A stretch of DNA of 64,000 bases from Amoebophrya sp. A120. Lineage: Eukaryota; Sar; Dinophyceae; Syndiniales; Amoebophryaceae. The stretch's first letter is position 1; every line of letters starts with the position of its first letter. Below the pieces are notes generated by a model. The model saw only the letters and a list, made by a program, of their open reading frames with translations. It made no database searches and was not told the DNA's origin. The position numbers and the translations under genes are program-made. This document shows, piece after piece, positions 1 to 12,020 of this stretch. The stretch is taken from NCBI GenBank assembly GCA_905178155.1, contig CAJINV010000013.1, positions 2,408,545-2,472,544 of the forward strand. Reading direction: 5' to 3'.

Positions 1-448
1 AGTATTTTTTGACGCGATTTCGTCTCGTCCGCAGAAGAATACCAACTGCGGATGATCATGCAGGTGTTCAACTTCAAGCTCAGGGTGTTTGTATCAGAGA
101 CTGGCTGTGGTCTATGGTTTCGGTCGTGAGCACCACTACTCTTGCGCCGGGTCTATGATATCGTGCGTTCCCTCCTGGCGACTGGCTCGCTGTGCACTTG
201 TTTTAGTTTTTTGCGCTGTATCCAGTTCTCTGTTCCCAGTCTATTAATCGATTTTGGTAGGTGATTGGTTCGTTCCTTTGCATAGATTCTATAAATATCC
301 CTCAGAACCGTTTTCAAAATCCCACCTGTTGGCAGCGAGGCCGCACTCGGACAGCCACGCGTATTTGTTGTTTCTACCTGAACGCGTGTATCTCTCACTC
401 CGATATTACTGCTTGCTATCTGCTTCAAAACCACTACCCAAACGAACC
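1..448. other. Intergenic / 5' flank
   Basis: No gene is supported here. Open frames run into the downstream DCC gene from about 254 but lack family similarity before the ATG at 449. The stretch probably holds the 5' UTR and promoter of that gene; no motif is recognisable. Confidence 0.5.
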
Positions 449-1113
449 ATGGCGACCGGTCCTTCCGCTAAGGCTCCTCTGGAGACCCCTCTGCTTCAAT
501 CCTCGGCCCAATCCAAAGCGGAGAAGGGGCCGACACTTATCTTCGATGGGGTCTGCAATTTGTGCAACGGCGCCATGCATTGGTACTTTGACCGATTACC
601 CCCGGACAACGTGGAAAAGGTAAACTTCATGTGGCTGCAGCACCCGGTTACGCAGGAGGTTCTGGACAAATTTGAAATCACCAACATCCAGGATTCGTGG
701 GCCTACTTTGAGGACGGAGAGGTGAGCAGGGGGAGCACAGCATGGCTAAAGGTACCTACTACGTCGTTCTGACGAACCTTTTCCTTTTGCGGTTGCGCAG
801 AATTTTTGCGCGGTCGTATTTTGTTTACCAAAGCACATAAGACAATCCTGTCCTGCTTTTCGCACATCGCAATCAACCGCAACATCTCATTCCAATGCCT
901 CTGCAGGCGCTCCGCTTTCTGAAAGCGCCGTGGTGGATACTTTCCTACCTTCTCATCTTTCCGGAGTGCCTGCGCGAACCTTTCTACAATCTGGTGGCGC
1001 GGAACCGTTATCGACTATTCGGGAAGGGTGACGTGTGCAAGCGACCAGCCGTGGCGCTGAAAAAGAGGTTTCTGCATGACACGGTGCCGCCCGCTGCGGT
1101 AAAAAACGAATAG
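449..1113 (+). CDS. DCC-family (DUF393) thiol-disulfide oxidoreductase-like protein
   Basis: Two exons, 449-751 and 907-1113, joined across a GT-AG phase-0 intron (752-906), give 169 aa. The N-terminal domain carries the family signature DGVCNLC at about residues 33-39, with the CxxC pair at C36/C39. A fold continues through WLQHPVTQE and SWAYFEDG. Exon 2 supplies the conserved C-terminal half: ALRFLKAPWW, a hydrophobic stretch, then LVARNRYRLFGK. The family is a small redox-type protein of bacteria and algae, usually with unknown substrate. The ATG at 449 was chosen because it starts just before the domain and follows a stretch with no similarity. No organelle-targeting peptide is obvious. 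The family assignment is firm from the motifs; the redox role is inferred from the family. Confidence 0.88.
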
Positions 1114-1887
1114 GATGCTGAATTCTTAGCAGTGGCACGACAACGCATGGAATGGTACTGTAGCAATCCTCGTCCTCGTCGCGCGGCGAGCTGTAGTTAC
1201 AACGAATAGAATGCGTCCAGGAGTATATCGCAGACCGGATGCAATATGACTCGTTGTTGATTCTGGCGCTGTATAATTTGCTCTCTACGCAAGTTTAGCT
1301 CGACACGCAGCAGCGCAGCTGAGAAATTTTATGTCCGTGTTAAGCAATGACAGAGTCATAGAGTTGGAAATCATTCATTGCCTCAACGAACTGTACTAGC
1401 AATCTTGACGATGATGTTTGAACAATGGCCGTGCAGTTTTCCAGTATTTCTTTCTTTTACTTTTCCCCGGTGTCTCGGATCAAGTTCGGTCTCTGTGGTT
1501 GTAGTACGTGTGCTCTCCGATTCCGGTGTTATTGATTTCTGACCCCGTCGTGATTTCATAGGAAGGCATTTTTTTTCGACATGTCGTGACGTCGTCTACG
1601 TTCTTCTTGTTCTCCCGATAGTGGTCCCTTTGTCGAAAACGAAAAGTAGTATCACTCTTGTCAAATTGTGTCGTTGTCGGTCTCAGCCAAATTATCTCGC
1701 CTTTGCATAGGAAGAAAGAGGAAATGAGAAGTAGTGCGAAATTGAAATTCCACGACATCGCGCCTCGTCCTTGTGCAAAAATTGGTATTATGTAAGGTCT
1801 ACCGATTCTACTCCCACTGTTCAATTGCTTCGATAAGCGCTTTAGCCGCATAGAAAAAGTAACGACTCAAATATATTTTGCAAGAAA
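1114..1887. other. Intergenic
   Basis: I see no supported gene, repeat or RNA in this stretch. Minus-strand open frames (for example 1480-1851) lack any domain-like sequence. Confidence 0.5.
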
Positions 1888-4800
1888 ATGCGCAGTCCTC
1901 TAACGGTGCTCAATGCAAGAGCCACAACTACGTCGTCCTCGTCGTCTTTCAGTGGCTGTATAGCAGGGTGGTGTCGCGCAACTGGCCGCGGAGCATCATC
2001 AACTCCGTCGAGCTCGAGCAGCCGTCGTCTGTGCACCGCGGCGCGAGAGCTCCTATCCGCGTCAGCTTCCTCCTCTTCAGGTGCGGGCAGGAGTAGACCT
2101 GATTCCGATTCAGCAGAGCAGCAAAAAGCGCAACTCCCACGGAATATCCTGCGCGCGGCGAGGCTGCAATTGGAACACAGTGGACGCTGTAGGTCGACGG
2201 GGTCGGCCGGCAAAGTGAATCAGGATTGGCAAGAGTTTGGGGATGCGCTATTGGATCTAGGAACGTCAGAGGCAGCTTCAAACGCGAACTCATCTTTCAA
2301 TTCTCCCTTCAATTCGGCGTTCCTCACCACAAAGTCCGGCATCACGAACCTGCAGAAACTCTGCCGTCTCCTCGCCTTCGACGCCAATTTTCGGAGTTTC
2401 GCTTTTTGGCCCTTGTTCTCGGCCAGAATAGCGGGCATCTACGATCCCGAGGACGAGGCGGCGCGGGAAACCGCGAGGGAAGCGGCTGGCGGTAGTAGTG
2501 GACCTCTCAGTGGGGAGGATCACCACGACACAGATCAAGCCAGGCGAAGCGCCGACAATGATTTCGACGAGAACTACGATGATGAAGATGATGACATTTA
2601 TGGCGACGAAGGTGATGATATTGATGCCATCCAAGAGTCTTTCACGGGCCAAGCGTTGCCGCTGGAGGACGTGTTGATCATTTGTGAGTGCTATGCCCAA
2701 GTGAACCACCAGTGCAAGCACGCTTTCACGGCCTTGGTGAAACAGAGCTTGCGACGGCTCCGCGAGGATCTGCCGCTGACTTCGAGTCCGTATGATGATA
2801 GTACTAGTGCTGAAACTGAAACATCAGGACGACAAGAAGAAGTACCAGATCTTCACCCCACGACACGAAAAACGGTTCTCTCCGCCGAAGAAATTGCAAA
2901 CTTACCGACGAGACTGCAGCGCCGGCAGGCGGAGCTCGAGAACAAGAGGATCCGGGAGGAGGAGGCGCGCCTGGAGAGGACGAAAGTGCTCTTCCACCGC
3001 GTGATGAAAGTGTTCGCGAAGGTATCAAATGTAAAAATGTCTGGGTCTAGATCTAGAACAATTCATGTTTGTCATGCTTGTCTGGCATGACTCTGAAATC
3101 TGTCATGCAAGTTACCCAAGAGCTTCGTTTTTCTGTGATGCAGAAGCGCAGTTTGTCATGCAGAATAGGCAACACCTAGGAGCTCAGAAGCTTGTCATGC
3201 TGAGCCAGCATTTGTAGCCTCATCATGAGACGCCACCCAGCATCACAAGTTTCCAGACCCAGACACTTTTGCATTTGATAGAAGGCGTCGATCCGCAACA
3301 ACCGGCTGATGGAGGAAATTTCGCAGTTTCTGCTCACCTGGCGCCAGCCGCGGCCGTTCGAAAACCGGGAGTTCGCGTTGCTCTTTCTGCATGTGATGAG
3401 CCAAACTGGGTATCGCAGCGATGTGCTGTTGCAGCACTTCGGGAAGCGGTTCTGGAACACGAACGGGGCGGTTGATCAGTTTGGTGCTGGTGCAAGCGAA
3501 GTGAGGAGTAGAACGACTTCTTGCGCAGCTGCTCTCTTGGGGGACAGTGAGAGTAATGTCCCGAGTACACGTCTTCAAGAGGAAGAGCCCTCCGCCAGTA
3601 GTGGTCCTACAAATGAAGCAGAAGCAGGCCCAGATTTTAATTCTGTCGACTCTACTACGAAAAATTCCACCGCGTGGAAGCGGCAAGTCCTGTTTGCCGA
3701 CTGTTTTTTGGCGTGCAAACAAATGAAAGATTACAACAACACGCAGGAGCCACAGGCCGCCAACCCCTTTGTTGAAGAGCTTCACTACCGTTCCCAGTCT
3801 TGGAAAACCCTCCCCGGGAAAGAAATTGCTTCGGTGGTCGTAAAATCCCTGGGCAAGCTGCAGTACCGGCACGACTCGTTACTCAAGCTCGTGGTTTCCG
3901 ACATCCTATTAGACGACGACCAGCGGGCGATAGCCCGGGCCATTGCAACGAAAGACGGCGATGTGGAGGATCGTCATGCAGGAGGAGGGAGCGATAACGA
4001 CGGTCCGACAACTGCCGCTGCTCTTGTTGACGCTGGACGAACTGCGGCGGGACAAGCTCAAGCATCGTCTTCGTCTACATCTTCAAGCGGATTGATTTGG
4101 CAAGACAAAGACCACCGCGGGCCGAGAGCAGCCACTAGAAATAAGAGCACCACTGCGATGAATGACAACAAAACCAAGTACGACGCGGCCGACGTCGCGA
4201 ACGTGTGCGAAGCGATGCTGCTGACCAAGCGGGATAAGGGGAAAACGGACTGGTGGAACAGTCAGCAGCAGTTCCAGCAGTTGCTCCAGTCCCTGCAGGT
4301 GCGACTCGTGGACGAAATGTCTTGCCGTGACACGATGAAGGCCAAAGATCTGGCCTGCAGTGCCTGGGTACTGGGGAAAGCGAAGGTGGACCGGGAGGAT
4401 TTGTGCCTGCTTTTGTGGGAGGAGTTCGTGGAAAGGAGAATCTTGCGGCTGGGAGAGGACCTTCCGGAGATGTCGAGCCAGACACCTGGTCTGGCGCATG
4501 GGGACTGGGGCGATGTGGCGGATAGGGATGATACTAGCTTTGTTGAGGCGGGATCGGGAAAAATGGAAGCAGTTGAAGAATCATCGACCTCCGGCTGTAG
4601 TAGTTTGACAAGTGGCGGCGCATCTTTATCTGACGAAGAAGAAGAGGTCGACCTAAACGGGCTTTCCGAGATGAGAGGCGCCTCGTCTTCTTCGTCCAAC
4701 GGAAAAATGGAGATATTATCGGCTGAGGACGAGGAAGTTGCTATATTCGGGAGTAAAAATAGCCGCGGGAAAAAAGAACCACACGACATTAGCGACGAAG

Positions 4801-5706
4801 GTCCTCTCGGTCTCGACGAAAAAGAAGATCCGGAGGAGCATGTTGACAGCCTCGAACTCTTCCCAGAAATCGATCCAGCTGCTGCGAATATAGAACTACA
4901 AAGAACCCGAGTAGGACAAATAAACGACGAAATAACGTCGGTCGCCATCGCAGGAGCATCATTTCCCGCGGGCCAAGTCGATCAAACAAGCGCGTCATTG
5001 TGTGAAGGAACACCATTTATTTCACGACCCGCAGCACAGCAATACAACAACTCTCGAGCTGCAGGCACTGTTCCACCTGAAGAGGATTTTTCGCCGGAGC
5101 TTTTGGTGCAGTTTCTCGAGGGGCTGGTTTACATGTGCCCAACTCACAAGCGAAAGCGAGCCCTGGTTCCCAAAATCGAGAAGCTCTCCCCCTGGATCTG
5201 CGCGAACGTGTGGCTGTTTGACTTGCACGAGCTAATTCAGTATGAACTGCAAAAGTATCGCACCCGTATAAATGCGTTACAAATTTCCTCAGCATGAGAA
5301 ATAAGATTTGTAATGCAGATTCGCCTTGGGAACAAGATTTGTAATGCAAGACTTGCATTTATACAAGTGCGATACTTTTCCATTTGATATTCAGTGCAAC
5401 CGGTACTTGGCGGACTTGGGGTACAGCGAGTTCGGGTACTACCAAGCCTTCGTGCCGTTCCTGAACCAAAGGACGAATTTGATGACGGCGACGGACGTGC
5501 AGAACGTGCAGGACACGTACAACAAACTGAAGTTCACCGACGACGATTTTCTGACAGACAACATGATGATCGGCCGCCAATTTTTCTACCGGCTGGGGAA
5601 GCGGTGGCAGGTGCTCTACGCGAAACAGATGCGGGAGCGAACAAGCAAACGGAATAGCTTACTGGGAAAGACTGGTAGGGGGGAATTTTCGCAGCGGATT
5701 GGGTGA
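1888..5706 (+). CDS. Large helical-repeat protein, possibly an organelle RNA-binding HPR/RAP-like protein
   Basis: Three exons (1888-3022, 3286-5240, 5395-5706) are separated by two introners. With one target-repeat copy removed per introner the exons total 3402 nt, an intact 1133-aa frame. The N-terminus is rich in Ser, Thr, Arg and Ala and poor in acids, so it could be a mitochondrial presequence. The body holds repeated amphipathic helices, for example LQKLCRLLAFD, VLIICECYAQ, EISQFLLTWR, VVVKSLGKLQYRH and VANVCEAMLLTK. They are separated by long acidic or Ser-rich low-complexity linkers at about residues 200-250 and 830-950. The helices resemble the heptatricopeptide arrays of alveolate mitochondrial RNA-binding proteins. 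No RAP or catalytic motif is certain. The coding call is strong; the function is only suggested. Confidence 0.72.
3023..3280 (+). mobile_element. Introner A1 (family A)
   Basis: A 258-bp element in the helical-repeat gene. It starts TATCAAATGTAAAAATGTCT and ends with the inverted counterpart ..CATTTGATA; the inverted repeats run about 30 nt, through CTGGGTCT/AGACCCAG. It is flanked by a perfect 5-nt repeat, GAAGG (3018-3022 and 3281-3285). Both exact removal and a GT-AG removal (3022-3281) keep the frame. Confidence 0.93.
5241..5389. mobile_element. Introner B1 (family B)
   Basis: A 149-bp element with inverted termini TATGAACTGCAAAAGTATCG and the complement of TATCAAATGGAAAAGTATCG. The target repeat TTCAG is perfect (5236-5240, 5390-5394). 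Removal joins cag to tgc in frame (ELIQ/CNRY). An AG-ended 3' boundary exists (TTCAG), but the 5' boundary is TA rather than GT. Confidence 0.93.
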
Positions 5707-6816
5707 AAAGTGATGCTTCAAGTTTAAGCATAAGTAGAGTCAGATACTGGATGCTGCTCATCTTCTTGATGCTGATGCGTTTTGGAGGACACAGCTAGGA
5801 ATACTCAGGTCGAGGGCGTGCTGATACGTCCTGAAACAAATGTACAAATAAAAGCACGGCAAGACACTTCTGCAAAAGACAACAGAGTCTGAGAGGGTAG
5901 ATTTTAGGAAGATAAAAAAATACAAATACGAACAGCATTTTGTTTGTTCTTTTCGAGCATGCGAGCTTCAATCTTGATGTTGACACCTCACGTATTTTCA
6001 GATGCTAACGGTCGACGAGAAGTTACAACTCGTTGAGAGAAACAAAGAAACATATTTGGAGAGAGTCTTTGCTATCGTCGAATTACGTTTGAAAGATTTT
6101 ACTTTCGCACAACATCAAAACGTTTGTTGATCACACCATCATTGGGGAGGTCGTATCGTTACAGCTTTCGAAAAGAAACATCCACAGACGTCTGTTATAT
6201 GTGACTATGAAACGCGCTGTGTCTCTGGTTTTTCTAGGTGGAGGGACGAGAAAAGAGCAGAGAGCAGCAAAATACTAAGACGGAATAATTGAAGATACCA
6301 TCCATCGTGCGTCTCCTTGTTCTTCCTGGGTTGACCACCGTCAACTCGACGTCCATACTGTGGAGTCGTTTTCGTTTCTGTTTTGGTCGCAAGAAAGAAC
6401 AAATCGCGAAGACATTGTCACGCGCAGGGGAATAATGTTTTTTTGAGCAGTGTTGTTGAAGGGTCGTGGGCGAGAAATGATAATGAAAAACAAATGTCTG
6501 ACGTGCTGAAGCCGCGGCAGTAATCGCTAAGCCACCAGCGCGATTAGCACCCGTACGACAGAAATAAGCGCAAGGCAAGGGAACAGGAAAATGCAGGTCC
6601 AGCAAGGTGGGCAGACGACGCTGGCCGGCGGGCAAGCGAAGTACAGGGAGGATGACAAGCACGCAACAAATATAATGTACGACCGAAGGGTCGTGAGAGG
6701 TACAATTTTGCTGGGTTCTTTTTCGGGCTGCATACCATCTTCACACTTGCGTACTTACCACGTTAACGTATTAACTCACATTCATCTCTTTTCACAACCG
6801 ACAAAGCTGTCCAAAT
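5707..6816. other. Intergenic
   Basis: About 1.1 kb, AT-richer than the flanking exons, with no supported gene, RNA or repeat. It must contain the 3' end of the helical-repeat gene and the 5' UTR of RSPH3. Confidence 0.5.
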
Positions 6817-9644
6817 ATGACCAACACAGGTAATACCTACGCCGCATTAGTCGTGCCAGAAGATGATCCACAGCAGCTGGCGAGCCAAAGGGCAGCCCAG
6901 AGAAGAAAGCTTAAGGCCGCAAACCAACGATTTCAGAGGGTACATGAACGTTTTGGAAAGTTGGGATATCGTGCCTCGCTTTATTTGAAGATGTCGTGTC
7001 TCACGGCTTACCCTGCACATCGATCCACGAGCAATCTTTTGCTGCCTTCTAGGGTGCAGCTTCAGCATGGAAAACTTCTAAAAAAATCTTCTTTTCAGCC
7101 CGGCACGCCAGAAGCAGTTCCGGGTAGGCATCACATGGACGTGCAGACAGACCCGTATCTGGAAGAGCTCACACAGCGCGCAACGGAATTTGAAGCGGAG
7201 ACACAAACGGATTTCCTCCTAGACCGACCCGCAACACCACTTTATATACCTGAGAAGGTACTACAAGTAGTTGTAGTACTCCAACTTTCACTTTCTTGGA
7301 ATTTGAACATGTGTGGCGTCGAAGTAGGTACTTATCGAGCTCCTCGCCGCCTCTTGTTCGTGTTGATGATAAACTAATGTGCAAGGAAGTGAGCTCGCCC
7401 GTTGTTCAACATGTAAGGAGGTGGAAAAAGTAATGCATTCTATGCCGAATCGAAAAATCCTGAACCTGATAATTCCCAACGCACACCTACAGAGCGGGCA
7501 AGACGCAGCAACGCAAATCGAGGACAATGATTTGTTTGACTTTGATCTGGAGGTCGAGCCATTGCTCGAGGTACTAGTGGGAAAGGCGCTGGAGAGGTCA
7601 ATGATGGAAGTTTTGGAAGAGGAAGAGCTGAGCGCCATGCGCCGGCACCAGGAGCACTTCCAGCAAATCCGGGAGCAGGAGCTGGTCGAGGTGCAGAGAA
7701 TGGAGGTAAGTACTTACAACCTGGTTTATCTACAGTTTTGGCAGCACTTCTGTCATGCACAAAAGACAATCACGAGTGATAAAATATCACCGAACGCGAG
7801 GCGATAGCGATGCAAATGCAATGCGTGTTCTCGTGGTTGTGTGCCATGATTCATCACGCGCCTTCATCCGAAATTTTCTCTTTTAACAAAATTGTTTATA
7901 AATTTCACTGTAGAACAATCAAGCGTAAATAAAAATAAACCCATCAGGCCGTCGAGAACCGAAGACAAGAAGAAATTTCCCGCAGAAAAGAGCAGTCCTC
8001 CGCAAGAAAACAATTCGACGAGGCTGTCATGCGAAAAGTATAATTGATTTTTTTCCCCATACTAGAAGTTAGGTTTTTTGTGATTTGTGTTTTTAGAAAA
8101 ATTTCAGAGGAGGATATCAAATTCCGTGGGCCTAATACTGAGTCTGAGCCCCCCCCTCCATGATCCTCATCACATCCGTCTGAGATGAAAATTCCGACAA
8201 CCCTCAGATCCTTTCCCGAAATGTGGCGCGAAGTTACCTGTCCGGGCTGCAAAACCGGTGCTTCGACGAGCTTTTCGTGTCAAAAGGAAAAATCCCCCCT
8301 CCCCATATCGAAATGGAAATCTGTGATGCAGGATTTGGGTACACAAATCGGATCTGTCTTGCAGTAAGGCATCGCAGCCAGCTCCTCGGCCTAGGTAGGG
8401 GCGTATAGGTCTAGTTGCTTAGCATTGCAAACGGGTGCCCCCTAGGCGCAACAGCATGCCAAAGCGCTTCCATAATGGTGCGGAAGCCTCTGCGCCTGTC
8501 TTCTTGCAAGACAGACGTGATTTGTGACCTCAAATCAGCAACGCAAATTTTCGGAAACATACCTTTTCGATATGGGGAGGGGGGATTTTTCCTCTCAATA
8601 TTTCGACGCGGGTGTTTTTCACGACAGCAATCTCATCGCAGTGGAGGGAATGTTTCTGCCATGGCTTCTGGACTCCGTCAAGGACCGGGTCACCAAACTC
8701 GCAAGTCATCAGAAGGTAAGTCGAATCCGAAGTGGAGAAGTTCGTTGTGAAGAAGTTATTGTGCGTCTTCATGAATTTTAATTTTTTGCACGCGGGTCGT
8801 TCGTTTCGGATATGAATCTCATTGGTAGCAAGATGAGGTGATTTTTTGTTCTACTTTGTCGTGAAAATGAAACAGGCACTCGAGAGCGCGGTCGCGGACG
8901 TTGCCGAGGGCAAGACACTAGCACACGACCGGGTCTTGGCCGTCTACGAGGCGGAAAGGGACGAGTTGGAGGCAGCGGAGAGACGAATCCGAGCAGAAAG
9001 GGACGAGGAAAACAAGATCGCCGCAATGGAGGCTGTATCAATTGCAAAAGTATCGCACTCGTATAAATGCATTACAAATTTCAATTTCCTCTGCGGGAAA
9101 AATAAAATTTGCATATGCAAGACTTGCACTTATACAACGAGTGCGATACTTTTGCACTGGATAGGCTGCGCGAATCGCGGCGGAGGAGAAGCGAATCGCA
9201 GAAGCAGAGCCAGAGGATTGGGTCAAGGAGGTAAGTAATACTATCATATCCGATTGAATTTGATGAGAAAGACAACGAGGTTGATTGGTGCACGAGTATG
9301 AGCAAGACCCTTGACTAGGTTTGTTTTCCGCGACGCATCATGATCGATACTATTGATAGGGTGAGGATGGAGGCCAAAAAACATTAAAACAGTTTACCTG
9401 CGTCGAGTACAATGAAGAGGAGAATTTAGTGACCCTCGACGACGAATCGAGTGACACCACCGTCCCAGAGGAGTTAGTGGAGGAGTTGAAAGCCCGCGTT
9501 GCCGCGGAAAGCGAAAAGGAGGAGAAGGTGCCGATCTTTGTCAAGGTAAACAAGACCCAGAAGGTGGTGCTCGAGATCATTCCCGCCCCCGTGGTTGAGG
9601 AGGAACCACCCGCGGACGAGGAGGCCCCACCAGCGGATGAGTAA
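6817..9644 (+). CDS. RSPH3: Radial spoke protein 3
   Basis: This is the structural core of the flagellar radial spoke stalk, which docks to doublet microtubules and is a known A-kinase anchoring protein. Nine exons fit: 6817-6939, 7099-7257, 7493-7705, 7948-8037, 8208-8277, 8606-8715, 8876-9035, 9169-9230 and 9360-9644. They total 1272 nt, or 423 aa. Diagnostic family blocks appear in order: HMDVQTDPYLEELTQR, ETQTDFLLDRPATPL, DAATQIEDNDLFDFDLEVEP, LEVLVGKALERSMMEVLEEE, a long coiled coil, ARSYLSGLQ, then FDAGVFHD and VEGMFLPWLLDSV. Six introns are ordinary GT-AG; those at 8278 and 9036 are introners. The acidic Pro/Glu-rich C-terminus is typical. The length is near other protist orthologues. 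The identification is secure. Confidence 0.96.
8278..8600 (+). mobile_element. Introner D1 (family D) in RSPH3
   Basis: A 323-bp element. Its inverted termini of about 36 nt contain GGAAAAATCCCCCC and, at the other end, GGGGGGATTTTTCC. The target repeat TTTCG is perfect (8273-8277, 8601-8605). Exact removal of 328 nt gives FDELF/DAGVF, the conserved RSP3 sequence. No AG lies at the 3' junction, so this intron cannot be GT-AG at the frame-restoring position. Confidence 0.95.
9036..9163. mobile_element. Introner B2 (family B) in RSPH3
   Basis: A 128-bp element with termini TATCAATTGCAAAAGTATCG and the complement of TATCCAGTGCAAAAGTATCG, extending through CACTCGTATAA. The target repeat GGCTG is perfect (9031-9035, 9164-9168). 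Removal yields MEAARIAAEEKRIAEAE in frame. Confidence 0.94.
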
Positions 9645-12020
9645 GTGAACACTCCAGCTTTTGTTTGTCGTAGCACACAGTCTCGCTCAACAGCTGAGCA
9701 GGCCAGCAGAGAATCTTCAATCACAAAAAAACTCAGAATCAAACAGTTAACCATTAGAATAAAACAAGTCAAAAGAACTTCGAGTTCAGAGAAACAGAGA
9801 ATCTATTTTACAATCAGCAGAAGTAGCAGAGGCACACTATTTATTCATCAGACTGAAAATATCGCTAGTACACAGCTTCAATATTCTAGCCATAGAGCGT
9901 TTTCTTTATCATTCAACCTACTCTACAGTTACCGTTACGAAAACAGTTTACAGCTTTGAACAGAATTTCATCCGACCGAAGAAAGTTAAAGTTTCAGCAG
10001 AATACAGTTTTACCAGCATCGGAGTATACCGCTCCTATCAGATCGAGGTGCGAAGAACCTCGAGCTCGACATCAGAGACCATGGGTTTCAACGATATTAC
10101 CAGGAGAGTTATTTCTACTATTACAGCCGACGTCTTCGTGTTACCCGAAGATGATCCGATTGCTTAATTCTTCAGACCTGTTTAATAGACTAGCTGATCA
10201 GCTGCAGCTGCACCAGAAGAAGAAAATACTACTTACTACATCAGAACTTTTCGCTGAATAATAATGTACCACTCCGTGACGACTAGTATCTTCAGTATGC
10301 TTCTAATCCTCAGAGGACACAACTCAGGAGAAGTAGACCATGAAAACACGATGCGGAGGACTTGCATGCTCCTGCGGAAATCGCGTCCATGGTTTTCGAT
10401 TTTTGTGGAGCTTTTGCACAGTACTAGGCGCAACACCACTCAAACTTACCTGTATAGTACTAGATGAGAGCAGATCATGGAAGAGGTGGGACAACACAAA
10501 AGCCGAGGATGGAAATGAAGCGACAAGCGAACTAAAACAGTGGATAATGCAGGAGACACTTGATAATGTGAAAGCGAAAAGTACATGATAGGCAGAGATT
10601 TTTTTTCGGGCCGTGAGGAGCGAGTAAACCTCGTCTCCGCGCACCGTTGCTGCACGGAAGAGTTCTTTCCATCACGGTAGGGTCATGAATTTAAGCTCCG
10701 TATTGATTCGATTGAACATATCAGCTGGTGCTTCAGGTGGTAGAGCCTTGTTGTGCTCGTGGTGTCATTTGCGTCGTAAACATTCGTACTTTCGTACAAC
10801 CCCATCATCGCGCGCGAAAACAACTATTAGTTTGCCTGCATTCTTCGTGACGTTTCGATGTGGCGAGCGGGCTAGAGACATTTGTTTTCGACGCTTCGAG
10901 ACGCGACGAGAGATGAAGTCATCTTATTGGGAAGGCGAGCGACGGTGAGCCGTAGGCGAGGGGAAGCGATAGAAGCGATAAAGGCCGTTTGTTGGGTTGG
11001 TCGCGATGTCGGTAAAGACCTGGCACTCTACTCACTCGCGAAAATGAACGTGTGAAAAGCAATACATAGCGAAAAGCCGCACCAAAGGATATTATTGCCA
11101 TTTTTGACTACAGCGAAACAAGAAGACAGAAGTGGCCAGTTAAGGATAGCGCAGTTTCAAATCTCGACCCGTTCGTAAAAAACGCAGTACCTTTTGGAAC
11201 GAAAGGGACCTCGGGCTAGTTTTATCCCGCACACTGGCAGTAGTGCAGGACTACACGAGGAGTCCCCCGGTAGCTGCCGACCGTCTTGCTCACAGTAGTG
11301 GTCGTGTGCCTTGCTGTAGTAAAAGTAGATCGCGGCCGAATTTTCGCAGTGAAAAAGCACAGGCTGCCAGAGCTGCTACGAGTCACGACAACCTGCCAGA
11401 GCAGCAACGGGTGTCGTGTGTAGTTCAAGCAACGGTAATCAATCTTCCTAAGACGACGACCTCGAACAGCAGGGTGCGGCTCGTAGTTGCCTTTGTTGGC
11501 AATAATTGCAAGCCACAGCAGGATAGACCGAGACGCCGTCCTGTCCAGCAACAGTATAGAAACTTGAAAATTTCAAACTAGTACGTCCGTGACGTAGTCG
11601 CTTTCCGTCCCCTTCCAGCGCGGCGATTCCATCAAGCGAACAGACCCTCAGTCGTGCTGTTCTTCTCACGTCTCACAACGAACTACAAACGGAGGAATAA
11701 GTAATCAAGAGCCCGGTGGCAGGATCTGTCGGGCCGCACGTCGTGGCACAACTGCAGACAGATCGCCAGCGACCAGTGCGTCTTCTATCTTCTTCGGCTG
11801 CGAAGACTTCTGTGATTTCCTACACTACAAAGAAAACTTCTCTACCCTCGATCTCGAATCAACGTCGTGCACAAGTCTTCGCCTCCTTGCGCAGAAGCGC
11901 CCTCTGGAACAACTACACGGACTAGTAAGAAAAAGAAAAACATCCCGGACGAACAGCACTGCAGCTGCTGGTTGCTACGATTATAGTTTGTAATCGACCG
12001 TTGCGAAAAAAACATCGAAA
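9645..12020. other. Long intergenic region
   Basis: About 2.4 kb between RSPH3 and CCDC113. Short open frames on both strands show no domain, no consistent codon bias and no splice support. I see no tRNA, snRNA or repeat array. It may hold UTRs or a short lineage-specific gene. Confidence 0.45.

Noticed and set aside
3022-3281. Treating A1 simply as an ordinary GT-AG intron
   Set aside because: GT-AG splicing is possible here, but the 30-nt inverted ends, perfect 5-nt duplication and family similarity show that it is an introner; the exact junction is left open.
9645-12020. tRNA, snRNA or spliced-leader gene in the long intergenic region
   Set aside because: I looked for cloverleaf-like and conserved leader words and saw none; a covariance-model search would be needed to exclude them fully.
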